Part shown: positions 25,393 through 33,149 of the stretch, piece after piece
Numbering within the stretch: the stretch's first letter is position 1
Layout: every line of letters begins with the position of its first letter
NCBI GenBank assembly: GCA_029005175.1
Contig: JAQXFQ010000032.1
Span: 1-35,107, forward strand
DNA from: Bacillota bacterium
GTDB lineage: Bacteria > Bacillota > Clostridia > Oscillospirales > Acutalibacteraceae
DNA: 35,107 nucleotides
Direction of reading: 5' to 3'
Program-made: the position numbers and the translations under genes
Notes under the pieces: model-generated
What the model saw: only the letters and a program-made list of their open reading frames with translations
What the model was told of the DNA's origin: nothing
The model's database searches: none

Positions 25393-25938
25393 TTATTGTT
25401 CTTCTGAAATATCGTCTTCAAAGTTTTCTATATTATCGGAAGAATCCGAATCATCAAAATCCTCGCAATCGTAAAGCTTTACTGAAACAGCGTCCTTTTT
25501 GTTTATTTCAAACCTCACCCCGTCCAGGTCTGCAAGTACGATATTATCGCCCTCAAGCCCTATCAGTTCAGCTATAACTTCCTTATCGCCGTTCTCTGCA
25601 GGTCTGTAAAGGTTTACCGAAACATCTCTGCCCTTCATCATCTCAAAATGCTCAGGGCGGCTAAGCTCGCGCTCTATACCCGGAGACGAAACCTCAAGGA
25701 AATACGACTGACTTATGGGATCTGCCTCATCAATGGGACCGTTTACCGCGCGGCTCATTGCTTCACAGTCATTGATAGTCACGCCGCCCTCCTTATCAAT
25801 AAAAATGCGAAGATACCACGACGCGCCTTCCTTTACAAATCTTACGTCCCACAGAATCAAGCCCAATTCGTCAGCTATCGGTTTTGCAATTTTTGTAACG
25901 ATCGCCACCGTATTGCCTCCATGCTTTTTTCCTGCCAA
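25393..25938 (-). CDS. rimP: Ribosome maturation factor RimP
   Basis: RimP assists early 30S assembly. The 181-residue protein has the N-terminal alpha/beta domain (LGLILWDVRFVKEGASWYLRIFIDKEGGVTINDCEAMSRAV), the SYFLEVSSPGIERELSRPEHF signature and a C-terminal SH3-like barrel, ending in an acidic tail. The start is the TTG at 25938, behind AGGAGG (25947-25952). The track start 12 codons earlier would run through that site and the leader hairpins. It is the first gene of the operon, 16 nt before nusA. Its ribosome site abuts a possible structural switch. Confidence 0.94.
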   Translation of the reverse strand: MAGKKHGGNTVAIVTKIAKPIADELGLILWDVRFVKEGASWYLRIFIDKEGGVTINDCEAMSRAVNGPIDEADPISQSYFLEVSSPGIERELSRPEHFEMMKGRDVSVNLYRPAENGDKEVIAELIGLEGDNIVLADLDGVRFEINKKDAVSVKLYDCEDFDDSDSSDNIENFEDDISEEQ

Positions 25939-25951
25939 ATCATCCACCTCC

Positions 25952-26018
25952 TGTATATGCCGATGTATATGCAAATCAATGCATATACAAACAAAAGAGT
26001 GGGTCGCCCCACTCTTTT
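25952..26018 (-). promoter_or_regulatory. Leader terminator and competing hairpins of the rimP-nusA operon
   Basis: In RNA order there is first a perfect 11-bp hairpin AAAAGAGTGGG/CCCACTCTTTT (26018-25993) with a GCGA (GNRA) loop and a TTTTGTTTG tail: an intrinsic terminator about 45 nt after the transcript start. Next, UGUAUAUGCA (25989-25980) can pair with UGCAUAUACA (25973-25964; 10 bp), or instead with GCAUAUACA (25960-25952; 9 bp), which ends at the AGGAGG ribosome site. The two pairings exclude each other. The terminator is clear; the switch is inferred. Confidence 0.65.
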
Positions 26019-26043
26019 ATCCTTTCTACATAATCTTGCTATT

Positions 26044-26072
26044 ATAATATCATACATTATTGTAATTTACAA
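26044..26072 (-). promoter_or_regulatory. Promoter of the rimP-nusA-infB operon
   Basis: -35 TTGTAA (26067-26072), a 17-nt spacer and -10 TATTAT (26044-26049) on the minus strand. An overlapping TATAAT is also available. The start falls near 26037. Confidence 0.55.
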
Positions 26073-26152
26073 GATGTTTAATATTTTTCTCTCTTTTTGG
26101 CAAATTGTCGCGTCATTTTCGCCGATAGATTTGTGAACTATGCACAATCAAT

Positions 26153-27628
26153 TCACAATTTTTCAGCGTTTTCAAGAATCTGACTCAGCCATGTGGCAGA
26201 TACCGTATTTACAGGATAATCTCCCCACACCACCGCATAGGCACGGCTTGAATACTTGTAAAATTCGATAACATCGCTCTTTCTGCCGTAATTATCAAAA
26301 TAATCAACCGTTATGGTGACAGCGGGCTTTCCTGCAGGCTTCTTTACGTTCCAGTTTTGTACGACGCTGTTGTTAAGCAGCTTTATAAAATTGGTGTAAA
26401 CTGAATATTTCTTATCGTTGCCGTCGACCTTTACACTGTATGTGTAAATAACATCCTCAGAAATTTCCGCCGCTGCTGTTGATTCCTTTGCTTTGCGCGA
26501 AACTGCCATATTCCGTTTAACATTTGATGATTGTATTTTAATATTGCTTATGGTTTCGATAGAAATTGACAGCGCGGTGTCGCTGTAGATATTTTCGGGA
26601 GAGAGCTTATGCAGCATTGAAAGACCATCGACATCAAGCGAATATATTATCGGCTGACCCTTGAGCATAACATACATATCGGTTTTGGTGATATTTCCTA
26701 TATAAAGCGTGCAGGCTTTGCCGTTGCGTGTAAAGTTCATCGTGCATGACGGTGTGTCAAAACCGTATTGCTTAAGCTGCTTTTTAGTGGGATTGAGCAC
26801 CACAGCGTCGCTGGCGGTCATGTAAGTAAGCTCATGCACTATCAGCGCAGCGGACGATGACTTTGCCGGCCATCTTATCGGCGAGGTCACAATATAATCA
26901 TAGCCGCAGAACGGGTCGCTTTGGTTGCTGGTTTTGTTCTGCTGCATTACGAACTTGCCGTCAAAATTATCTCCGCTGAGATTGATATTGCCGATAGATA
27001 TATCCGACTCGCTCTCTAAATCTTTGTCATAGGAATAAAACACATCATCGCTGAGAAAGTAATCGTTGCCCATAAAAAACACAGAATCTATCGCACAGGC
27101 ATATACATTTTTATCTCCGCTGAGCCGCACATAATACGTATCCGTACAGCCGGGTACGGCGCTGCCTGCGATAAATTTGTATTTCTTATCTCCCTCAAAG
27201 GTCGCATTCACCATAAGAGAAGGCTTATCAAGACCGTAAGCCGACGCCTTGTAGCCCTCGGCATCAGTGGACGTTATCACACTGTCATAGGTAAGCTGAG
27301 TTACACCATACCATATATATTCCATAAAGTTCTGATTCACGGGCAGTCCTTTCAGCTCGCTGAATACAATTTCGCCCGCTTTTTTGTCAAGCGTCACGGT
27401 ATAACTCGCCTTTTCGTTGCTGTAGACGATTTTCTTCAAATTCTCGTCGTCCTCATTAATAAGTATTCCCGAGTCACTGCTGCTGACATTCTCTGACGTT
27501 TCAGACGTATCAGTGTCGTGTGTGTGGTCTATATTTTCTTCATCGAGCCTGATAACGAGCCACAGCAAGCCGCCCATAATTAAGGTTGCCGCAAGCAGCA
27601 AAATCAGATTGCGCTTTTTCTTTGTCAC
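26153..27628 (-). CDS. DUF4340 domain protein of a Gld-type ABC system
   Basis: This 491-residue protein has one N-terminal membrane segment (about 7-25), a Ser/Thr/Asp-rich spacer and two repeats of a DUF4340-like beta-rich fold predicted outside the cell (YGLDKPSLMVNATF and YGFDTPSCTMNFTRNGKACTLYIGN are equivalent units). DUF4340 proteins commonly sit beside GldG-like genes; their role is unknown. The GTG at 27628 overlaps the TGA of the GldG-like gene (GTGA) with AGGAGG 8 nt upstream, so translation is coupled. It is the last of four genes. A weak TTGTGAA/TTCACAA inverted repeat covers the stop codon. Confidence 0.82.
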   Translation of the reverse strand: MTKKKRNLILLLAATLIMGGLLWLVIRLDEENIDHTHDTDTSETSENVSSSDSGILINEDDENLKKIVYSNEKASYTVTLDKKAGEIVFSELKGLPVNQNFMEYIWYGVTQLTYDSVITSTDAEGYKASAYGLDKPSLMVNATFEGDKKYKFIAGSAVPGCTDTYYVRLSGDKNVYACAIDSVFFMGNDYFLSDDVFYSYDKDLESESDISIGNINLSGDNFDGKFVMQQNKTSNQSDPFCGYDYIVTSPIRWPAKSSSAALIVHELTYMTASDAVVLNPTKKQLKQYGFDTPSCTMNFTRNGKACTLYIGNITKTDMYVMLKGQPIIYSLDVDGLSMLHKLSPENIYSDTALSISIETISNIKIQSSNVKRNMAVSRKAKESTAAAEISEDVIYTYSVKVDGNDKKYSVYTNFIKLLNNSVVQNWNVKKPAGKPAVTITVDYFDNYGRKSDVIEFYKYSSRAYAVVWGDYPVNTVSATWLSQILENAEKL

Positions 27629-29226
27629 AGTCTTTTCCTCCTGAAATATACCACCATACCGGCAAGAAGCACGACTATAGGAATAACATATCCGAATACG
27701 GCGCTGAGTATGGTCAGCGTCTGTATATCAACCGAGAAATCCACTGCATACAGCGATTTAGCCTCTATGTCTATATTGCCTGTATCAATGCCGCCTCGCC
27801 GGTTGAATATGTTCATCATCAGCGAAAGATTGCCATACACGTCTGAACCGAGAAATTCTGCATAATAAAGGCTGCCGGGAGCAACTATTATATCAGTGCG
27901 CAGTTCATCGCCGTCCAATGTATCACGATAGGTCGTGGAGTACGCCATAACTGTGCGGGTATCCTTATCCGCCTCGGTGTAATCCGATTTGACAAATTCC
28001 TTTGCACTGCTGCAAACATAGCCCTCGCTTGTAGAGGTGAGGACAGCTTCGACATCCGTATTTCCCTTTGATTCATACAGCAGGTCGAGCGCAACTGCAT
28101 TGGAAACGGCAGGATAATTCAATTCGTCAAGCAGCGAGTTGGTATAATCTGTAGTGAGCATCTGAGGGGTAAACGCACTCATCTGCGTGGAAATCGTATT
28201 TGAAGAATCTCCCTCATACACTATATTCTGCGTGATGGAAATGCCGTACTCGGACAGCAGCGCATTCAGATTCGGCAGCTCAGGCATTACCGAGGATGAA
28301 AACACCAGAAGCGTTCTTGAGTCTGAATCTGAATTCAAAAATTCATCCAACTTCTGCACCTGAGCCTGCGTCAGATCAGTCGTCGGGGCAGCCAGCATGA
28401 CAATGTCCGTATCCTCGGGGAAATCCTCCTTTCGTATATCCACAGCATGCACATCGTAACCGTTTATTTGCAGCAGACTCACCAGATCGCCGCTGTTTCC
28501 ATCGACATTCAAACCGCTGACAAATGCGACTACCGGGGTTTTATCCATTGTAACGGTCTTGATAAGCGAGGTCATATAGGTTTCTGTGTAGGACTGAGCC
28601 ACCGCGTCGCTCAGATTTGTGCTGTCGTATGTCGTATAACTTGACGAAAGCCCGGGAAGCATTTCATAAAATGAAGTCACGCGGGTGCGGCGTGTTGACT
28701 TTACAACAATTGAATAATAGTCCAGCGTATTGCTGTATTCGGGAAACTGCTGAATATACGCCGGAGTTTTGCTCAGGTCAACATAATTTATTGTAATATT
28801 GTCGTTTTCCTGAGCATAACGCTTAATAATTTCGTGTGCAATCGGAATCTGTCCATACGTATCTTCTATAACAGCAGATGCCGTAGTGCATTGCGCTTCA
28901 GTCGCCAGAATATCAATTTCCACTACCTCATCAATGTCTTTGATAATATCAATAGTGGTATCGGAAAGGGTATATCTTCCGTCATCAGTCATATCTATGG
29001 TCATGAACGAATACTTTTCAGACATTTTCATTGCAATGACATTCAGCAAAATAATGAAAACAAAAAATACAGCAGTCATTACAGTAGCCATTGTACCGTG
29101 TCTGAATCGGCTGCTGGTGCGTATAAGTGTGATCGTATTTTTTACGGATGATTTTATTTCAGTAAAGCTTGGCAGCTTGAATTGCTTCTCTTTTTTCTTT
29201 TTATCGTTATGTTTATTACTAGCCAA
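27625..29226 (-). CDS. GldG-like ABC transporter auxiliary protein
   Basis: This is a GldG/ABC_transp_aux (PF09822) protein of about 533 residues. A basic N-terminus is followed by a membrane helix (about 45-68), a large extracytoplasmic domain with DMTDDGRYTLSDTT (the usual start of the family domain), VEIDILATE, INYVDLSK and VVAFVSGLNVDG, and a C-terminal membrane helix before RRKRL. It is thought to partner the ABC-2 permease. The start is probably the TTG at 29226, 8 nt after GGGAGG; the GTG three codons earlier touches that site. Such genes occur in many non-gliding bacteria, so gliding is not implied. Confidence 0.85.
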   Translation of the reverse strand: MASNKHNDKKKKEKQFKLPSFTEIKSSVKNTITLIRTSSRFRHGTMATVMTAVFFVFIILLNVIAMKMSEKYSFMTIDMTDDGRYTLSDTTIDIIKDIDEVVEIDILATEAQCTTASAVIEDTYGQIPIAHEIIKRYAQENDNITINYVDLSKTPAYIQQFPEYSNTLDYYSIVVKSTRRTRVTSFYEMLPGLSSSYTTYDSTNLSDAVAQSYTETYMTSLIKTVTMDKTPVVAFVSGLNVDGNSGDLVSLLQINGYDVHAVDIRKEDFPEDTDIVMLAAPTTDLTQAQVQKLDEFLNSDSDSRTLLVFSSSVMPELPNLNALLSEYGISITQNIVYEGDSSNTISTQMSAFTPQMLTTDYTNSLLDELNYPAVSNAVALDLLYESKGNTDVEAVLTSTSEGYVCSSAKEFVKSDYTEADKDTRTVMAYSTTYRDTLDGDELRTDIIVAPGSLYYAEFLGSDVYGNLSLMMNIFNRRGGIDTGNIDIEAKSLYAVDFSVDIQTLTILSAVFGYVIPIVVLLAGMVVYFRRKRL

Positions 29227-29241
29227 TCTGCGCACCTCCCG

Positions 29242-29946
29242 TCAGCTCCAGCGGCGTTTTTCAAGCACTCGCACCGTGAGAAAAATAAACACAGCCGTAA
29301 TGCTCAGAAAAAATATTATGCTTGAAATATCCAGAATGCCGTTTGTAAACGGCGTGTATCTGCCCACAAACGAAATACTGTTTACCAATGACACTATAAA
29401 TTCATTGTCTGTTACAAGCGGAATTACATCTAGTATAATAAACACCGTTGCTATTGAAAATGAGCCCATAGCCGCAACAAACTGGCTCTCGGTCATTGAC
29501 GAGATAAACATACCCACAGCGATAAACGCCGCTCCGAATAAAATCGCACCAAGTATATTTCCCGCTATCAGCGACCACGACGGCGTGACGAAGAAGCAGA
29601 ACACAACTGCGTAAATCAAAGTAAAAAGCGTACATCCGACATACACTGTGAGCGATGAGAGAAACTTTCCCATAACAAGAGGCGTTATATTTATCGGTGA
29701 AGTCAGCAGCACCTGGTCGGTTTTATACTTGCGCTCCTCGCTGAAAAGACGCATGGTGAGCAGCGGCAGCATAAGCAGAACTATATTAAGCATGCCATAA
29801 TAAATCTGCGGAAATTCTGACGATTGACCTGTAGAAAGCACCGAGTTAAAATACATCGCGCTGAAAAACAGGTATATTGCGCAAAACACATAGCCTGTAG
29901 GAGAACGGAAGCACGAGCTGAGTTCCCTTTTATATATTGCCTTCAT
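29242..29946 (-). CDS. ABC-2 family permease (GldF-like)
   Basis: This 234-residue protein has six predicted membrane helices in the ABC-2 pattern. The opening MKAIYKRELSSCFRSPTGYVF, followed by a MRLFSEERKYKTDQVLLTSPI loop, is characteristic of GldF-like permeases. It should form the channel with the ATPase encoded 19 nt upstream and the GldG-like protein downstream. The ATG follows GAAGGGAG. The substrate is unknown. Confidence 0.88.
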   Translation of the reverse strand: MKAIYKRELSSCFRSPTGYVFCAIYLFFSAMYFNSVLSTGQSSEFPQIYYGMLNIVLLMLPLLTMRLFSEERKYKTDQVLLTSPINITPLVMGKFLSSLTVYVGCTLFTLIYAVVFCFFVTPSWSLIAGNILGAILFGAAFIAVGMFISSMTESQFVAAMGSFSIATVFIILDVIPLVTDNEFIVSLVNSISFVGRYTPFTNGILDISSIIFFLSITAVFIFLTVRVLEKRRWS

Positions 29947-29965
29947 AAAAAAATCCGCTCCCTTC

Positions 29966-30904
29966 TTATTTTTTATCCACCAGTGACATGAAGATGTCTT
30001 CGAGTGAATATTCGGTGGTTTTCATTTCAATAATCGGTATCTTTTTGGCGGCAAATGCAAAGAAAATATCAGCACGGGCGCTTTCAGACGGGGATATGCT
30101 GACCGAAAATTCCTGCACATCGCCGTCTGAGTGTGCGTTTCGGCTGAAACGCTTGACGCACTTTACCGAGTTAAGCACCGACTGAATATCTCTTTCACTG
30201 CCGACTGCTTTGAGCGTCAGCGAATTTCCGCTGCCCAAACTGTCGCTAAGATTTTCCGCGGTACTGTCGGCAACCAGCTTGCCGTTATTCAGCACAATAA
30301 TTCTGTCGCATACCGCCTGCACCTCACTGAGTATATGTGAAGACAGAATTACGGTGTGATGTTCCCCAAGCTTTTTTATAAGAGTTCGCATTTCGATTAT
30401 CTGCTTCGGGTCAAGTCCGACTGTGGGTTCGTCCAGAATAAGCACAGGAGGATTGCCTACCAGCGTTTGGGCAATTCCAACGCGCTGACGGTAGCCCTTT
30501 GAAAGATTCTTTATCAGGCGTCCGCGAACCGCAGTGATCCGGGTAAGCTCACAGATTTCATTAAAATGCGGTGCTTTCTTTTGTTTGGCTTTTTTTAATT
30601 CATACAGAAAGTCGAGGTATTCGTCTACTGTCATATCGGGATAAAGCGGTGGAACTTCTGGCAAGTAACCTATCCTTTTCTTTGCCTCGGTAGGCTCTTC
30701 GAGAATGTCATAGCCGTCTATAGACACCGTGCCCGAGGTAGAGGAAAGATAACCTGTAAGTATGTTCATCGTGGTGGTTTTCCCTGCACCGTTAGGTCCG
30801 AGGAATCCCACGACTTCGCCTTTTTTTACTGAAAAGCTGACATTATCCAACGCTGAAATACTTCCGTACTTTTTGGTCAGATTCTTTACTTTAATCATCT
30901 GCAT
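29966..30904 (-). CDS. ABC transporter ATP-binding protein (GldA-like)
   Basis: This 312-residue ATPase has Walker A GPNGAGKTT (about 36-44), a Q-loop region near GYLPEVPPLYPDM, signature LSKGYRQRVGIAQ, Walker B LILDEPTVGLDP and an SSHIL H-loop. A C-terminal extension of about 90 residues ends in EYSLEDIFMSLV, typical of GldA and multidrug ABC-2 ATPases. It is the first gene of a four-gene operon with permease, GldG-like and DUF4340. AAGGA precedes two ATG codons (30904 and 30898); the first is kept. A weak promoter (TTGCGG, 16 nt, TATGAT) lies upstream. Confidence 0.92.
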   Translation of the reverse strand: MQMIKVKNLTKKYGSISALDNVSFSVKKGEVVGFLGPNGAGKTTTMNILTGYLSSTSGTVSIDGYDILEEPTEAKKRIGYLPEVPPLYPDMTVDEYLDFLYELKKAKQKKAPHFNEICELTRITAVRGRLIKNLSKGYRQRVGIAQTLVGNPPVLILDEPTVGLDPKQIIEMRTLIKKLGEHHTVILSSHILSEVQAVCDRIIVLNNGKLVADSTAENLSDSLGSGNSLTLKAVGSERDIQSVLNSVKCVKRFSRNAHSDGDVQEFSVSISPSESARADIFFAFAAKKIPIIEMKTTEYSLEDIFMSLVDKK

Positions 30905-31037
30905 AACCGTCCTTATCTGATTTATGCGCTAATGCTAATATATTTTTATTGCCGATACATTAAATTTATCATACTAATCCAGCATATCACCGCAAATTGA
31001 TAAATATGTGACTATAGTATAAACATTCGTGTAATAA

Positions 31038-31916
31038 TCACAGCTCTGTCAGGTCAAAATCAGGTACATATTCTTCGCTCGCCGATGACAATTCCTGCAT
31101 GAAGCCGCCTATTCCCAGAGTATCCGCCTCGGCGCATACTTTATCGTATTCGCTTCTGTTTAAACGTCGGCTAAGTTCACTGAATTCCGAAATGTTTCCC
31201 GACGGAGTATACTGGCTCATTATGCTGACGAGTGTGCCTTTGGGCAGATTTTTTTCAATCGCGCGAAGCGCCGCAATTGAGTTGCGCACATTGTGCGGCA
31301 AAACCAAATGCCTTACAATGACGCCTCGCTTCATTATGCCATTTTCAATCACATTTTCGCCGCTAAGCTCGCACATCAAACTAATCGCAGCCATTGCTGT
31401 CTCGGGATAATTCCGAGCATGGGCATATTTTGCAGCTGCATCGGGAAGGGCAAATTTATAATCAGGCAGCCATATGTCAATATAATCCGCAAGCTGCCTG
31501 ACCGTTTCAACACGCTCATATCCTCCGCTGTTCCACACAGTGGGTATTGCGGGGCGGTAGATATTCAGCGCGTCTATTATTGCCGGAACATACTGAGTGC
31601 CGGTGACAAAGCTGATATTATGTGCGCCCTGCTTCTCAAGATTCCGCATGATTCCCGCAAGCTCTTCAGGTGTAACAGCGCGGCCGCGCAGGCTTGACGA
31701 AATCGCATAATTTTGGCAAAAGGCGCAGCCAAGTGTACAGCCGCTGAAAAATATCGTCCCTGAGCCCGCGCTGCCGCTTATCACCGGCTCTTCCCACATA
31801 TGCAAGGCCGCGCGTGAAATCACAGGATTTGTACCGCACCCGCAGAACCCGCTGCCTCGCAGAATATCTCTTTCCGCATTGCACAGCCTCGGGCAAAGAT
31901 TGCATTTTTCCGACAC
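31038..31916 (-). CDS. Radical SAM protein, PflX-like (PflA-related)
   Basis: This 292-residue radical SAM protein resembles PflX/COG1313, uncharacterised relatives of pyruvate formate-lyase activase. The cluster motif CTLGCAFC (C60, C64, C67) is followed by QNYAIS. An N-terminal Cys group (C5, C8, C12, C25, C27 in CNLCPRLCN...GFCGCG) suggests a second metal site. The core segments FVTGTQYVPAI, NSGGYE, IDIWLPDYKF and RHLVLPHN fit the family. The GTG at 31916, after AAAGGAAG at 7 nt, is preferred over the track's TTG at 31943. No glycyl-radical enzyme is nearby, so the target is unknown. It is probably transcribed alone. Confidence 0.85.
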   Translation of the reverse strand: MSEKCNLCPRLCNAERDILRGSGFCGCGTNPVISRAALHMWEEPVISGSAGSGTIFFSGCTLGCAFCQNYAISSSLRGRAVTPEELAGIMRNLEKQGAHNISFVTGTQYVPAIIDALNIYRPAIPTVWNSGGYERVETVRQLADYIDIWLPDYKFALPDAAAKYAHARNYPETAMAAISLMCELSGENVIENGIMKRGVIVRHLVLPHNVRNSIAALRAIEKNLPKGTLVSIMSQYTPSGNISEFSELSRRLNRSEYDKVCAEADTLGIGGFMQELSSASEEYVPDFDLTEL

Positions 31917-31953
31917 GCTCAGACTTCCTTTCCGCAAAATCAAGATTCACTAT

Positions 31954-31982
31954 ATAATACAACAAAAACAGACAGACCGCAA
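31954..31982 (-). promoter_or_regulatory. Possible promoter of the radical SAM gene
   Basis: -35 TTGCGG (31977-31982), a 17-nt spacer and -10 TATTAT (31954-31959) on the minus strand. The -35 lies within the preceding terminator stem. The -10 is good and the -35 weak. Confidence 0.4.
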
Positions 31983-32010
31983 TAACAAAATTTTGCCGCC
32001 CGCCTGTTTG
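31961..32010 (-). terminator. GU-rich intrinsic terminator after the exonuclease gene
   Basis: On the minus strand AACAGGCGGGCGGCAA pairs with UUGCGGUCUGUCUGUU with several G-U pairs and one G-G mismatch, followed by UUUUGUUG. Because of the G-U pairs it works on this strand only. Confidence 0.6.
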
Positions 32011-32020
32011 CAATAATTAT

Positions 32021-32884
32021 TCATGCCGTTTCATCGTCAGTCGAAGAACCGCCGATTTCAGTTAGTGTGTTTTTGTGCACCAGTCCATCGTATGTAATTT
32101 TGAACGAATGGGAAATATTGTAGCTTCTGCCGCAGCCTCCGCACTGATAACGCGCATAATGCTTTTTGTTGCGGTGCGAAAACTTTGTAAGCCGCTTCAT
32201 GTATATTCCGCAATTCGGACATTCAACCATCAGATTATTCTGTCTGATACGCTCGTCGTCGGGGTCGCTTATGCTGTACGACTTGAAGTTTATCCGCTCA
32301 TAAAACTCCTTATCGGCAACCTTGGCGAATTGATCGTATAAATCTTCAGTGAAAAGCTTGGCAAGGCATTTCGCCGTCAGCTTGCTGTCATTGAGCGCGC
32401 GGTGAAGCTGGGCGTCGCCAATGTCGATTTCCGCCATTTCCGCAAGCGCTGACAGTCCCACCTGCTTGGCAAGCGAGATTTCAAGAGCTTGCTGACACAA
32501 GAGCTGAGCATCACAAAAATGCCTGATAACATATATATCGTTCACCATATTGTAATGATTCAGATTTTCATATAAAACCAAAACATCGGCATTTCCCCAC
32601 GACAGCAGGCAATTGTCATCATCACAGCCTATCCACTTTTTCAGCTTGTTGTAAACGCTTACAAAGCCTTCCGCGTTTTTAAGCTCATCGTTTGTTATAT
32701 GAGTCAGCTCCTTGATTCTGCCTTTAAGCTTTTTGGTAACCTTGGGCTTAACAAGCTGCTGAAACTCGCTGATTACATTCATATTTTCATCCAGACTTAC
32801 CGCGCCTATTTCGATTATCTCATTGAAATATCCGTCTGCTGTCTGATTTCCGTTCCATTCCAGGTCGATTATTATATATTTCAT
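32021..32884 (-). CDS. DEDDh 3'-5' exonuclease with C-terminal zinc ribbon
   Basis: This 287-residue protein has an RNase T/DNA polymerase III epsilon-type exonuclease domain (about 1-180). DEDDh residues are D7 and E9 (IDLEW), D100 (SWGNAD), H161 and D166 (HRALNDSKLTA). A linker leads to a C-terminal four-Cys zinc ribbon (C222/C225 in ECPNCG and C248/C251 in QCGGCG) with a basic stretch between the pairs. The exonuclease part resembles the KapD-like group; the ribbon is an added likely nucleic-acid-binding module. It is cytosolic. The ATG follows a weak AAGGTAAAG. The substrate, RNA or DNA, is not known. Confidence 0.87.
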   Translation of the reverse strand: MKYIIIDLEWNGNQTADGYFNEIIEIGAVSLDENMNVISEFQQLVKPKVTKKLKGRIKELTHITNDELKNAEGFVSVYNKLKKWIGCDDDNCLLSWGNADVLVLYENLNHYNMVNDIYVIRHFCDAQLLCQQALEISLAKQVGLSALAEMAEIDIGDAQLHRALNDSKLTAKCLAKLFTEDLYDQFAKVADKEFYERINFKSYSISDPDDERIRQNNLMVECPNCGIYMKRLTKFSHRNKKHYARYQCGGCGRSYNISHSFKITYDGLVHKNTLTEIGGSSTDDETA

Positions 32885-33034
32885 GCAAATAGCTGCTTTA
32901 CCTTACAGTCAATTGGCATAATGACCGCAAAATAATCTTTTCCTTTCCGAATTCACATTTTGAGCAGTGCATAACACACATACTATGAAGTAAAAAATTG
33001 ATTTTATTCATAATGAATTACATAATAATAATTT

Positions 33035-33063
33035 ATTTTACATCAATATTTATATAAAATCAA
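33035..33063 (-). promoter_or_regulatory. Possible promoter of the exonuclease gene
   Basis: -35 TTGATT (33058-33063), a 17-nt spacer and -10 TAAAAT (33035-33040) on the minus strand, in the 265-bp AT-rich gap between galM and the exonuclease gene. Nothing else is evident in this gap, and no clear galM terminator is seen. Confidence 0.3.
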
Positions 33064-33149
33064 CCCTGACTTTATTATATTTTACATTTCGCCGGTCAAA
33101 AATATACAGTAAAAGTGAGTATAAATTGTATTATCCACATATATCGGCT

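Noticed and set aside
26131-26158. TTGTGAA/TTCACAA inverted repeat at the DUF4340 stop
   Set aside because: Short stem, 14-nt loop and no U-run, so it is too weak to call a terminator.
28886-29614. 242-residue plus-strand ORF
   Set aside because: Lies antisense across the GldG-like and permease genes, which have coherent domains and ribosome sites.
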